From CAXTTV01 sp964247295 (GTDB lineage: Bacteria; Chloroflexota; Ktedonobacteria; Ktedonobacterales; Ktedonobacteraceae), in contig CAXTTV010000234.1 of the NCBI GenBank assembly GCA_964247295.1, forward strand, positions 1 to 6,849: a stretch of 6,849 nucleotides of DNA, read 5' to 3'. Below the pieces are notes generated by a model, which was not told where the DNA came from, ran no database searches, and worked only from the letters and a program-made list of their open reading frames with translations. Both the position numbers and the translations under genes were made by a program. Shown in pieces: positions 1 to 5,799 of this stretch (positions are counted from its first letter, which is position 1; every line of letters begins with the position of its first letter).

Positions 1-37
1 ATTTAGTAAAGCTACACATATAGATTCTACTAATTGC

Positions 38-397
38 CTACAGGATCAGGGGGCGGTGAGGTAGTACGTCTGCCTCAATCTCATCAAAAAAAGCGCGGGA
101 AAGCTCTACCTCTTCCGCGCACAAAGGACACTTGGCTATATGCAATTCAACGTACCGTTTTTTGACACCTGAGAATAGATCAGCGCTGTATAGGCTCAAA
201 TCATCAGCATCCGGACACTGATACCGGTAGAGGTGGTGAACCAGGATATCTGCGGTCCGCTGATAATGGTGAACTTTTTGCTGGCACAAAGAGCAACTTT
301 CTAGATGATTCTTCTCTTCGGGCGATAGCTTTTTGCCGTCCAGGGCATAACTCAGCAGCGCCTCCTCACCTCCTGGCGATAGATGCGTACAATCCAT
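38..397 (-). CDS. Putative soluble anti-sigma factor with two zinc-finger (zf-HC2/ZAS-like) motifs
   Basis: This 119-residue protein carries two copies of the HxxxCxxC signature of zinc-binding anti-sigma domains: H31-C35-C38 (HLESCSLC) and H86-C90-C93 (HIAKCPLC). Each is preceded by a cysteine about 25-28 residues upstream (C3 and C61), as expected for the fourth zinc ligand. No membrane helix or signal peptide is visible, so it should be cytosolic, unlike many membrane-anchored anti-sigma factors. The ATG start has AAGGA (405-409 on this strand) seven bases upstream. It follows the sigma-like gene by 113 bp on the same strand, the usual order for a sigma factor and its inhibitor. By family knowledge such a protein would bind and inactivate the sigma factor, perhaps with redox- or zinc-dependent release. 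The partner is inferred from position. Confidence in the zinc-finger call is high, in the anti-sigma role moderate. Confidence 0.75.
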   Translation of the reverse strand: MDCTHLSPGGEEALLSYALDGKKLSPEEKNHLESCSLCQQKVHHYQRTADILVHHLYRYQCPDADDLSLYSADLFSGVKKRYVELHIAKCPLCAEEVELSRAFFDEIEADVLPHRPLIL

Positions 398-510
398 GTA
401 TTCTTCCTTGCCTATCTAATAAAGAATATCTACGAGCGTGATATGGATTGAGATTTGTAAATAATGACGTTTCTGTATAAACGCTGCTGGTTGCACTTTT
501 TACAGTCCTC

Positions 511-1212
511 TTATACGCTGCTGCTCAGTTGCCAACGGATGTGCTCCCTGTTTCGCTGGAGTCTCTCGAAAATGTTCCGCCTTAAGCGGTAAACTTCACG
601 TACGTCTCTGAACTCTTCAACACAATACTGTACCACTTCCCGAGGCTTCAACCCACAATGGAATAGTAAAAAGGCCAGCCTCTGTTCACGGGCGTTCGGG
701 AACATTCCCTGGATTACCATCCACAATTCATAGCCATCTTTATATTCCTCCGCGAGAGGCTCATTGTGAAAGCTGTCATATTCCGGCAAAGGCGTCTCCT
801 TTGGTCGAGAATATGCGCGCAGATTGTCAAGTACCGCGCCATTCAAACTGGTTTGAAGATAGCGCAGAGCCGCTGCTAAAGAGGTAAACTGAATGTTCTG
901 GTTGCGCGTGGTCGCCTGCCAGAACCGCTCAAAGGCCATATTCACATAGTTTTCTTCGCTATCAAAGCGACAGGCGATCTCTCTCCTCGGATGCCGATGC
1001 ATCCAGTGCAATACATCTTTCCGAAAATGGTCCACCAGCACAGCCCAGGCCTGCTGATCCTGCCGCGAGATGGCCCTGTGAAATAGCTCTAAACAATATT
1101 GGTCATTACTGTCCATACCCTGTCTGAATCTGCTGATCTCACACTTACAACGCTCAACCAATACAGCCAGACTTAAATCCGAAGAAGTTTCTTTCATCTC
1201 CATACCCATCAT
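511..1212 (-). CDS. Sigma-70 family (ECF-like) RNA polymerase sigma factor, divergent
   Basis: A protein of about 233 residues with a two-domain sigma layout. Residues about 38-135 resemble region 2: a helical segment AWAVLVDHFRKDVLHWMHRH, then ENYVNMAFERFWQAT in place of the usual DLVQEAFLRFW core-binding motif, then the basic stretch LDNLRAYSRPKE. Residues about 173-228 resemble region 4: AREQRLAFLLFHCGLKPREVV, then the basic helix VYRLRRNIFERLQRN, which would contact the -35 element. The length suits an ECF-type factor with a longer linker. Region 2 is weakly conserved, so promoter recognition may be unusual. AAGGA (1222-1226) lies nine bases from the chosen ATG (1212) and six from an adjacent GTG (1215); ATG at 1209 is also possible. 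It is followed by a zinc-finger anti-sigma candidate. The C-terminal block resembles sigma proteins I associate with Ktedonobacteria; that lineage link is from memory. Confidence 0.8.
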   Translation of the reverse strand: MMGMEMKETSSDLSLAVLVERCKCEISRFRQGMDSNDQYCLELFHRAISRQDQQAWAVLVDHFRKDVLHWMHRHPRREIACRFDSEENYVNMAFERFWQATTRNQNIQFTSLAAALRYLQTSLNGAVLDNLRAYSRPKETPLPEYDSFHNEPLAEEYKDGYELWMVIQGMFPNAREQRLAFLLFHCGLKPREVVQYCVEEFRDVREVYRLRRNIFERLQRNREHIRWQLSSSV

Positions 1213-1281
1213 CACTCTTTTTCCTTATGCTCTTCGTTCAGACTTGTACAGAAGGGATATGCGTGTTCCGGTCGATATGGG

Positions 1282-1287
1282 ATTATA
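1282..1287 (-). promoter_or_regulatory. Candidate -10 box (TATAAT) closest to the sigma gene
   Basis: A perfect TATAAT reads toward the sigma gene about 70 bp before its start, implying a leader near 60 bases. No TTGACA-like -35 lies at 16-18 bp upstream (the positions read CGTCTT, GCGTCT or AGCGTC). It would therefore need an activator or an alternative sigma for the upstream contact, or it may be chance in AT-rich DNA. Confidence 0.35.
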
Positions 1288-1330
1288 CAATGAAGCGTTG
1301 GGAAAGACGCTTTTATTTGTATAGATTTTT

Positions 1331-1352
1331 CATGTAATTCGATTACATGTAA
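1331..1352. promoter_or_regulatory. Dyad and overlapping palindrome, candidate operator
   Basis: CATGTAAT (1331-1338) and ATTACATG (1342-1349) form a perfect 8-bp inverted repeat around TCG. The second arm overlaps a perfect 10-bp palindrome, TTACATGTAA (1343-1352). On the minus strand TTACATG therefore occurs twice, 15 bp apart. This is the architecture of a site for a dimeric repressor or activator. It sits about 120 bp upstream of the sigma start, between the outer and inner promoter candidates. The binding protein is unknown. No T-run follows on either strand, so it is not a terminator. Confidence 0.5.
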
Positions 1353-1386
1353 GGATTGGGGAAACGGGGTACCTTAAAAATGAGTA

Positions 1387-1448
1387 TTCCAGTGTCTACC
1401 AGAGCTAATAACTATAGTAGCTTTTTATACCAATGGTTCCAGTGTTTA
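1387..1448. repeat. Direct repeat TTCCAGTGTYTA, 50-bp period
   Basis: TTCCAGTGTCTA at 1387-1398 recurs as TTCCAGTGTTTA at 1437-1448: 11 of 12 positions match, with starts exactly 50 bp apart. The spacing is close to five helical turns, so two protein molecules could bind on roughly the same face. The copies flank the extended -10 candidate at 1424-1432. Function is unknown and chance is possible. Confidence 0.4.
1424..1432 (-). promoter_or_regulatory. Candidate extended -10 promoter (TGGTATAAA)
   Basis: On the minus strand TGG directly precedes TATAAA, matching the TGn extended -10 arrangement, which can work without a good -35. It points at the sigma gene about 210 bp away. The evidence is motif only, in an AT-rich background. 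Confidence 0.3.
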
Positions 1449-1476
1449 GACTAATCGAAATAACGCTCTCTGTCAA
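1448..1476 (-). promoter_or_regulatory. Candidate promoter TTGACA-N17-TAGTCT toward the sigma gene
   Basis: A perfect -35 hexamer TTGACA (1471-1476) is followed after 17 bp by TAGTCT (1448-1453). The -10 keeps only the T-A...T positions. This would give a leader longer than 200 bases that includes the 1331-1352 dyad. The -35 and spacing are good but the -10 is poor. Confidence 0.4.
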
Positions 1477-1644
1477 GCAAAAATCCCATATATTCCTAAA
1501 AATGATGCTTACAATCTATCCAAAAAAATCTGTACCCTGTACTTGTATAAGATAATGGGTAGTTTAGAATAGTTGATAACTGCTTTGACCTCATACAACC
1601 AGTACCATAAGAGCAGCTACTATCTATAAGTAAGCACGTTCTAC

Positions 1645-1712
1645 AAAAAAACGCCCGACTCGCGGCGGCCATCTCTAGACGATCGAGCGCTCGAAAGGCT
1701 GGCGGAGTCGGG
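1645..1712 (-). terminator. Rho-independent terminator after the yyaL-like gene
   Basis: On the minus strand CCCGACTC (1705-1712) pairs perfectly with GAGTCGGG (1654-1661) and is followed, after CG, by seven T residues (1645-1651): a GC stem plus U-tract. It lies 50-110 bases beyond the yyaL-like stop codon in the right orientation. The loop is unusually long (43 bases), GC-rich, and contains a 12-bp perfect palindrome at 1683-1694 (TCGAGCGCTCGA), so the folded RNA probably has inner structure. It insulates the sigma operon from the upstream gene. Confidence 0.75.
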
Positions 1713-1721
1713 AAGCCTCTA

Positions 1722-1743
1722 TCGCCATCAACTTTGATGGCGA
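1722..1743. repeat. Perfect 10-bp hairpin just after the yyaL-like stop
   Basis: TCGCCATCAA (1722-1731) and TTGATGGCGA (1734-1743) are perfect inverse complements separated by CT; in RNA the innermost pair would open to a four-base loop. It lies 19 bp beyond the stop codon and just ahead of the terminator on the transcribed strand. It has no T-run of its own. A plausible role is stabilising the 3' end of the mRNA against exonucleases, or acting as part of a compound terminator. Confidence 0.6.
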
Positions 1744-1761
1744 ACGACGCTCTATGAACGG

Positions 1762-3892
1762 TTACAGCAGGCTCTCTAGCTCTTGCGGCTGTGTAGCCGG
1801 AGCCTGACAGGCAAAGTCCTGGCAGACGTAGACGGTAGCCTTTCCCTGCTGCATGGGACGATCAGCTAACAATGGGATAACTTCACTGACGCTGGCATCA
1901 TCAGGCGCGGCACAGGCCAGGACGCTATTGGGAAGATAACGCAGGTTGATTGAGGCTAGCATTGTTTGGGTATCAGGCGCTTTGGGATCTCCGACGATGG
2001 CGATCTCTTTGACGGGGGAGATGGCATAGTCATAGGCGCTCAGGGCCTCGGCAAAGAAATTTGGCTGCTGCTGTGGGAGATCTCCAAGCGACTCCAGATA
2101 TCCCTCGGCCTTCTGCCTGTACGTTGGATCTCCAGTGTAGGAAGATAGGCGTAGCAGGACCTGAACAGCGACGCTATTTCCTGAGGGCGTGGCGTTATCG
2201 GTAATCTCTTTGGGGCGGGCAACTAACTGCTCATGATCTTTGCCGGTATCAAAAAAGCCTCCATGCTCGTCGTCGGAGAACAATTCGATCACTTCATTCA
2301 TTATGGCTCGGGCATGCACAAACCAGCGAAGATCCAGACTGGCCTCATACAGTGCCAGTAGCCCATCAGCAAAGCAGGCGTAGTCCTCAAGATAACCGTT
2401 GAGATGCGCCCGGCCATCTTTATAGGTGCGCAGATGCCGCCCATTGCTGACCATAGTGTTTAGGAGAAACTCGGCGTTGCGAGTAGCGATCTCTAGATAG
2501 TCCGCTCGTTGCAGATGACGCGCAGCCTCGGCAAAGCTTTTGAGCATCATTCCATTCCAGGCCAGCAAGATTTTCTCATCGCGGCCCGGCTTTACCCTTT
2601 GTTCGCGCACCTCAAATACCTTCTGACGACTCTGGGCCAGGATATCTTGCAGATCGTCAACGCTCATCCCATGCTGCCGCGCCAATAGCTCAGGATCTTT
2701 GACGACGCGTAGAATACTTTTACCCTCAAAATTTCCCTTAGAGGTGACATCATAGAATTCCATAAAAAGCTTCGCGTGATCTGGCGCTAAGATGGCCTGG
2801 ATCTCTTCAGGCGTCCAGAGAAAGAACTTACCCTCTACCCCCTCGCTATCGGCATCTTGGGTAGAATAAAAACCCCCTTCAGGTGAGAGCATCTCCCTCC
2901 GCACATAATCCAAAGTGCCTTCGGCGATCTTTCGGTAGAGCAGCTCACCCGTTACCAGATAGGTATGCAGGTAAACCCGACTGAGCAGGGCGTTATCATA
3001 CAACATTTTCTCAAAGTGGGGAGCCAGCCACTCGGCATCGGTGGAGTAGCGATGGAAGCCACCTCCCAGACGGTCATGGATACCACCATACGCCATTTTT
3101 CGCAGGGTATTCTCGACAATTTCCAACTCAGGACGCTTCGGCTTCCCCTGAAGTTCCCCTTTCTGCCGATGCAGATAGATGCGCAAGAGCAGATCTAAGG
3201 CCATCGCATGAGGAAACTTGGGCGCTCTGCCAAAACCACCGTGGACGGGATCATAGTCAGATCCCAACTCCTCGCTGATTTTGTTGAATACGTCCAGCGA
3301 ATGACGCTCGGACAACCAGAGCTCTTCAGGTGCAATCAGGGCAGTAGTGCTGCGATCATTCAAAAAATCGGAGATCTGCTGGGCCTGCTCCTCAATCTCC
3401 TGCCGCTGCGTGTTATNNNNNNNNNNGCGTAAGTAGCAGACGTGGAAATCCCATCATCACCTGAGAACCATATTGACGATCTTCCGGTGGAAAATAGGTC
3501 CCGCCGTAAAAGGGGCGGCCATCAGGCAAAAGGAAAACGGTCATTGGCCAGCCACCCTGTCGAGTGATCGCCTGGACCGCTCGCATATATAGTGAGTCAA
3601 TGTCTGGTCGCTCCTCGCGGTCCACTTTGATGCTGACAAAACGCTCGTTCATCAACCCGGCTATCGCGTCATTCTCAAAGGACTCGCGCTCCATTACATG
3701 ACACCAGTGGCAGGCTGAGTATCCTACACTTAAAAGGATTGGCTTATCTTCCTCCTTAGCCTTTGTCAGCGCCTCTTCTCCCCAGGGATACCAATCAACT
3801 GGATTATGAGCATGTTGCAAAAGATAAGGACTGGTCTCAGAGATCAAGCGGTTTGTATGTGTATGCTGCGACTGTTCGCTTTGCTGCGACAT
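1762..3892 (-). CDS. YyaL/SPATA20-family thioredoxin-domain protein (DUF255), interrupted by an assembly gap
   Basis: The N-terminal part is a DUF255/thioredoxin-like domain. It has the family motif ETSPYLLQHAHNPVDWYPWG (residues 19-38), the redox-type CHWC at 61-64 followed by HVMERESF, and GGWPMTVFLLPDGRPFYGGT further on. The long C-terminal part matches the (alpha/alpha)-barrel, epimerase/glycosidase-like half: GGIHDRLGGGFHRYSTD, HFEKMLYDNALL, LAWNGMMLKSFAEAA and TDNATPSGNSVA. Total length would be about 710 residues, normal for the family. The ATG at 3892 has GGAAGG (3898-3903) five bases upstream. Ten Ns at 3417-3426 interrupt the gene and shift the apparent frame by one. Both sides stay open into the gap, and the right-hand frame reads NTQRQEIEEQAQQISDF before reaching the conserved region, so the gene is probably intact. 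Cellular substrate and reaction are unproven for the family. Confidence 0.9.
3417..3426. other. Assembly gap (10 Ns) inside the yyaL-like gene
   Basis: Ten consecutive Ns. Known bases on either side give one codon fragment C before and AT after the gap on the coding strand, so an intact frame needs a true gap length divisible by three; ten is a placeholder. From the usual family sequence between FPRLLL and the RQEIEEQA-type helix, about four to seven residues are missing. Confidence 0.95.
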
Positions 3893-4014
3893 GTTTTCCT
3901 TCCCTTGACTGTTTGCTAACAGCCTCTGCCCCTAAAAGGCAAAACATCTATTTGTCTATAAGCCTCTTACGTTTCTCTCACCCCCATTGTACGACACATC
4001 TTCGTTAACATACC

Positions 4015-4043
4015 TTGACTTTCAAACTTTCCGCGACTATACT
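4015..4043 (+). promoter_or_regulatory. Promoter of the tetR-ABC operon (TTGACT-N17-TATACT)
   Basis: A -35 TTGACT (4015-4020) and a -10 TATACT (4038-4043) are separated by exactly 17 bp, each with a single mismatch to the sigma-A/sigma-70 consensus. Transcription would start near 4050, giving a leader of about 58 bases before the TTG start at 4108. The promoter shows that a longer tetR reading frame starting at TTG 4015 is not translated, because that codon is part of the -35 box. Confidence 0.8.
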
Positions 4044-4059
4044 CTATTTCAGAGAACCA

Positions 4060-4087
4060 TATGACCAATTATGTTTTTTTAGTCATA
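4060..4087. promoter_or_regulatory. Possible TetR autoregulatory operator (TATGAC-N16-GTCATA)
   Basis: A 6-bp perfect inverted repeat, TATGAC (4060-4065) and GTCATA (4082-4087), spans 28 bp just after the expected transcription start and before the tetR ribosome binding site. TetR-family proteins usually bind palindromes of about 15-36 bp near their own promoters, so position and size fit. A six-base repeat can occur by chance. Confidence 0.35.
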
Positions 4088-4094
4088 CAGTCAC

Positions 4095-4101
4095 AAAGGA
4101 G
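4095..4101 (+). promoter_or_regulatory. Ribosome binding site fixing the tetR TTG start
   Basis: AAAGGAG ends six bases before TTG 4108. No in-frame ATG exists until inside the DNA-binding domain region, so this site decides the start. The same heptamer precedes the next gene in the operon. Confidence 0.75.
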
Positions 4102-4107
4102 CAGTGG

Positions 4108-4848
4108 TTGGCTCAAAGAAGGGGTGATCGCAAGGACGCCACGCAAGAAAAGGACAAACGGAGGGAGCGCGCGGATCGTATTTTGGCAGCGGCGGCGGAA
4201 CTCACGCTCCGTTGGGGCTATCAGAAAACGACGATCGATGATATTGCGCGGCAGGCTGGAGTCGCCAAAGGAACGATCTACATCCATTGGAAGACGCGAG
4301 AAGATCTTTTCTTGATGATGCTATTGCGTGAGCAAAAAAAGGTGCTGGCCGAAATGCTCGCACGCCTCCAAGATGATCCCGAGGGCGTCATGCTCCACGC
4401 GATGATGAAGCATGCCCTGATCGCAATGGAACACAGTCCTTTAATTAAGGCAACGCTGCTCAAAGATACTGATATGCTGGGAGACCTTCTTCATATCCCG
4501 ATGGGCGATGCCATGCTTCAACAGAAGATGCTTTTTAGCGATGAGTATCTTCAATTTTTACGGGATGCTGGATTGCTCCGCACCGACCAGGATCTGAAAA
4601 CCCAGACCTATATGTTGAGCGCGATCGTGATGGGCTATCTTTTAATCGATCCGCTTTTGCCAGACCAGTATCGCTACACCCCGGAGGAGGCCGGGGAGAT
4701 GCTGGCCGAGAATATCAAAAGGACGCTGGAACCGACCGAACCCATCCCAGTTGAACGACGCGAGGCGGCCAACGCCCAGTTTCAACAATTGTTCGCACTA
4801 CGAGCTACCCAATTAGAGGAATGGGCGACAAAGGAGTATGGTTTATGA
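4108..4848 (+). CDS. TetR/AcrR-family transcriptional regulator
   Basis: A 246-residue protein with a TetR_N domain near the N-terminus: the helix RADRILAAAAELTLRWGYQ (22-39) leads into the helix-turn-helix TTIDDIARQAGVAKGTIYIHW (41-61) and then KTREDLF, all close to the family pattern. The basic stretch KDKRRERADR precedes the first helix. The C-terminal half is helical and variable, as expected for a ligand-binding and dimerisation domain. Start choice: TTG at 4108 has AAAGGAG six bases upstream, while the longer frame from 4015 would begin inside the promoter. Its stop overlaps the ABC ATPase start (ATGA at 4845-4848), so the two are translationally coupled. It probably represses its own operon until it binds the exported compound or a related signal; the ligand is unknown. 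An activator role cannot be excluded. Confidence 0.88.
   Translation: MAQRRGDRKDATQEKDKRRERADRILAAAAELTLRWGYQKTTIDDIARQAGVAKGTIYIHWKTREDLFLMMLLREQKKVLAEMLARLQDDPEGVMLHAMMKHALIAMEHSPLIKATLLKDTDMLGDLLHIPMGDAMLQQKMLFSDEYLQFLRDAGLLRTDQDLKTQTYMLSAIVMGYLLIDPLLPDQYRYTPEEAGEMLAENIKRTLEPTEPIPVERREAANAQFQQLFALRATQLEEWATKEYGL
4830..4836 (+). promoter_or_regulatory. Ribosome binding site of the ABC ATPase gene
   Basis: AAAGGAG lies eight bases before ATG 4845. It sits inside the end of tetR and favours 4845 over the upstream in-frame ATG at 4821, which has no comparable site. Confidence 0.75.
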
Positions 4849-5765
4849 GTACACACATGCCTGCGATTGAGATTGAGCATCTCTCTAAAGCGTATGGCAA
4901 CTTCCAGGCGCTTAAGGATGTCTCGATGCGGGTGGAGCAGGGGGAGATCTTTGGTTTTCTTGGCCCGAATGGCGCGGGCAAAAGCACAGCCATCCGCTGT
5001 ATGCTGGACGTAATCCGCCCCAGCTCCGGCAGTATTAAAATCATGGGGTTGGATACCCAGCGAGAGACGATACGAATGCATGAGCTGATCGGCTATCTGC
5101 CTGGCGATGTACGCCTCCCAGGCAAAATGACCGGCAAGGGACTAATCAACCACTTTTCGCGGTTGCAAGGGCGAGAGCCGATCCGATTAGATGAACTGGT
5201 CAAGCGTTTCGATGTAGAGCTCAAACGCCCCCTAAAGCAGTATTCAAAGGGGATGCGGCAGAAGATCGGCATTGTCCTGGCCTTTATGTGTGATCCTCAG
5301 GTGCTGCTACTGGATGAACCCACCTCTGGGCTCGATCCACTCTCGCAACGGGCCTTTAATGAATTTCTGTTGGAAGAGCAGGCGCGGGGCAAAACCGTGT
5401 TTATGAGCTCGCATATTATGAGCGATGTCGAGCGGGTCTGCAAGCGGGTCGCGATCATCCGGCATGGAGAACTGGTCGCGGTCGAGCAGGTTGAGCGCCT
5501 GCGTGAGAAGGCAGGGGAGCGGATCACCATTGAATTTGGGCAGCAGGTTGAGCGTGCGGCTCTAGAGCATATTCCTGGTGTCTCTAATGTGAGCGAGACC
5601 AGAAACCAGTATCACCTGAGCCTGGCCGGCAGTATAGATCCTTTAATCAAGGCCTTGAGCCAGTACGAAGTTGTGCGCTTGCACGCCGAAGAGGCTCCAT
5701 TAGAAGAAGTCTTCCTGAAATTTTATGATGATCAGCCAGAGCCAGCATTAAGCGAAGCCCGTTAA
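4845..5765 (+). CDS. ABC transporter ATP-binding protein (drug/antibiotic export type)
   Basis: A 306-residue ATPase with every core motif: Walker A GPNGAGKS (40-47), signature YSKGMRQK (133-140), Walker B LLLDEP (154-159), D-loop SGLDP (161-165) and the switch histidine H190 in MSSHIMSDVE. At the Q-loop position the sequence is IGYLPGDVRL, with LPG where glutamine usually sits; the GYLPG(E/D) form is common in a subgroup of exporter ATPases, so it need not mean loss of activity. The 100 residues after the nucleotide-binding domain, ending EEAPLEEVFLKFYDDQ, are typical of the DrrA/CcmA-like exporter class. The gene overlaps tetR by four bases and is followed 34 bp later by an ABC-2 membrane protein, its probable partner. 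It would act as a dimer on the cytoplasmic face of the membrane, powering export. The substrate cannot be read from the sequence. Confidence 0.92.
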   Translation: MSTHMPAIEIEHLSKAYGNFQALKDVSMRVEQGEIFGFLGPNGAGKSTAIRCMLDVIRPSSGSIKIMGLDTQRETIRMHELIGYLPGDVRLPGKMTGKGLINHFSRLQGREPIRLDELVKRFDVELKRPLKQYSKGMRQKIGIVLAFMCDPQVLLLDEPTSGLDPLSQRAFNEFLLEEQARGKTVFMSSHIMSDVERVCKRVAIIRHGELVAVEQVERLREKAGERITIEFGQQVERAALEHIPGVSNVSETRNQYHLSLAGSIDPLIKALSQYEVVRLHAEEAPLEEVFLKFYDDQPEPALSEAR

Positions 5766-5799
5766 GTAGAGTGCATCGCGCGAAAAGGGGATTAATACT

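Larger units (their letters stand above)
1216..1644. other. Long AT-rich non-coding region upstream of the sigma gene
   Basis: About 430 bp without a convincing gene on either strand. It is AT-rich compared with the flanking coding DNA and contains several promoter-like motifs reading toward the sigma gene, a dyad/palindrome cluster at 1331-1352, and a direct repeat TTCCAGTGTYTA at 1387 and 1437. It starts just after the yyaL-side terminator, so sigma transcription must begin within it. No RNA family was recognised. Confidence 0.6.

Noticed and set aside
3..33. Inverted repeat TTAGTA/TACTAA as a terminator for the sigma/anti-sigma operon
   Set aside because: The stem is six AT-rich base pairs with a 19-base loop and no T-run; it is too weak and the window ends here.
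468..483. Small hairpin CGTTT-N6-AAACG between the sigma and anti-sigma genes
   Set aside because: A five-base AT-rich stem with no T-tract; unlikely to terminate transcription between the two genes.
481..523. Repeated ACGCTGCTG at 481-489 and 515-523 around the sigma stop codon
   Set aside because: A nine-base repeat rich in CTG is easily explained by chance or a tiny duplication, with no associated mobile element signs.
1538..1560. TATAAG/GATAAT promoter-like motifs on the plus strand
   Set aside because: No plus-strand gene follows for more than 2 kb; likely chance in AT-rich DNA.
1654..1712. Possible tRNA or structured RNA gene, because of the paired ends around a GC-rich core
   Set aside because: No anticodon arm, TTCGANNC-type T-loop or CCA-type end is arranged correctly, and the stem is followed by a T-run in the orientation expected of a terminator.
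3986..3991. TACAAT on the minus strand as the -10 of the yyaL-like gene
   Set aside because: No acceptable -35 lies at 16-18 bp and there is no TGn extension; the real promoter of this gene was not identified.
4821..4844. Upstream in-frame ATG for the ABC ATPase
   Set aside because: It has no ribosome binding site, whereas ATG 4845 has AAAGGAG at eight bases and forms the usual ATGA overlap with tetR.
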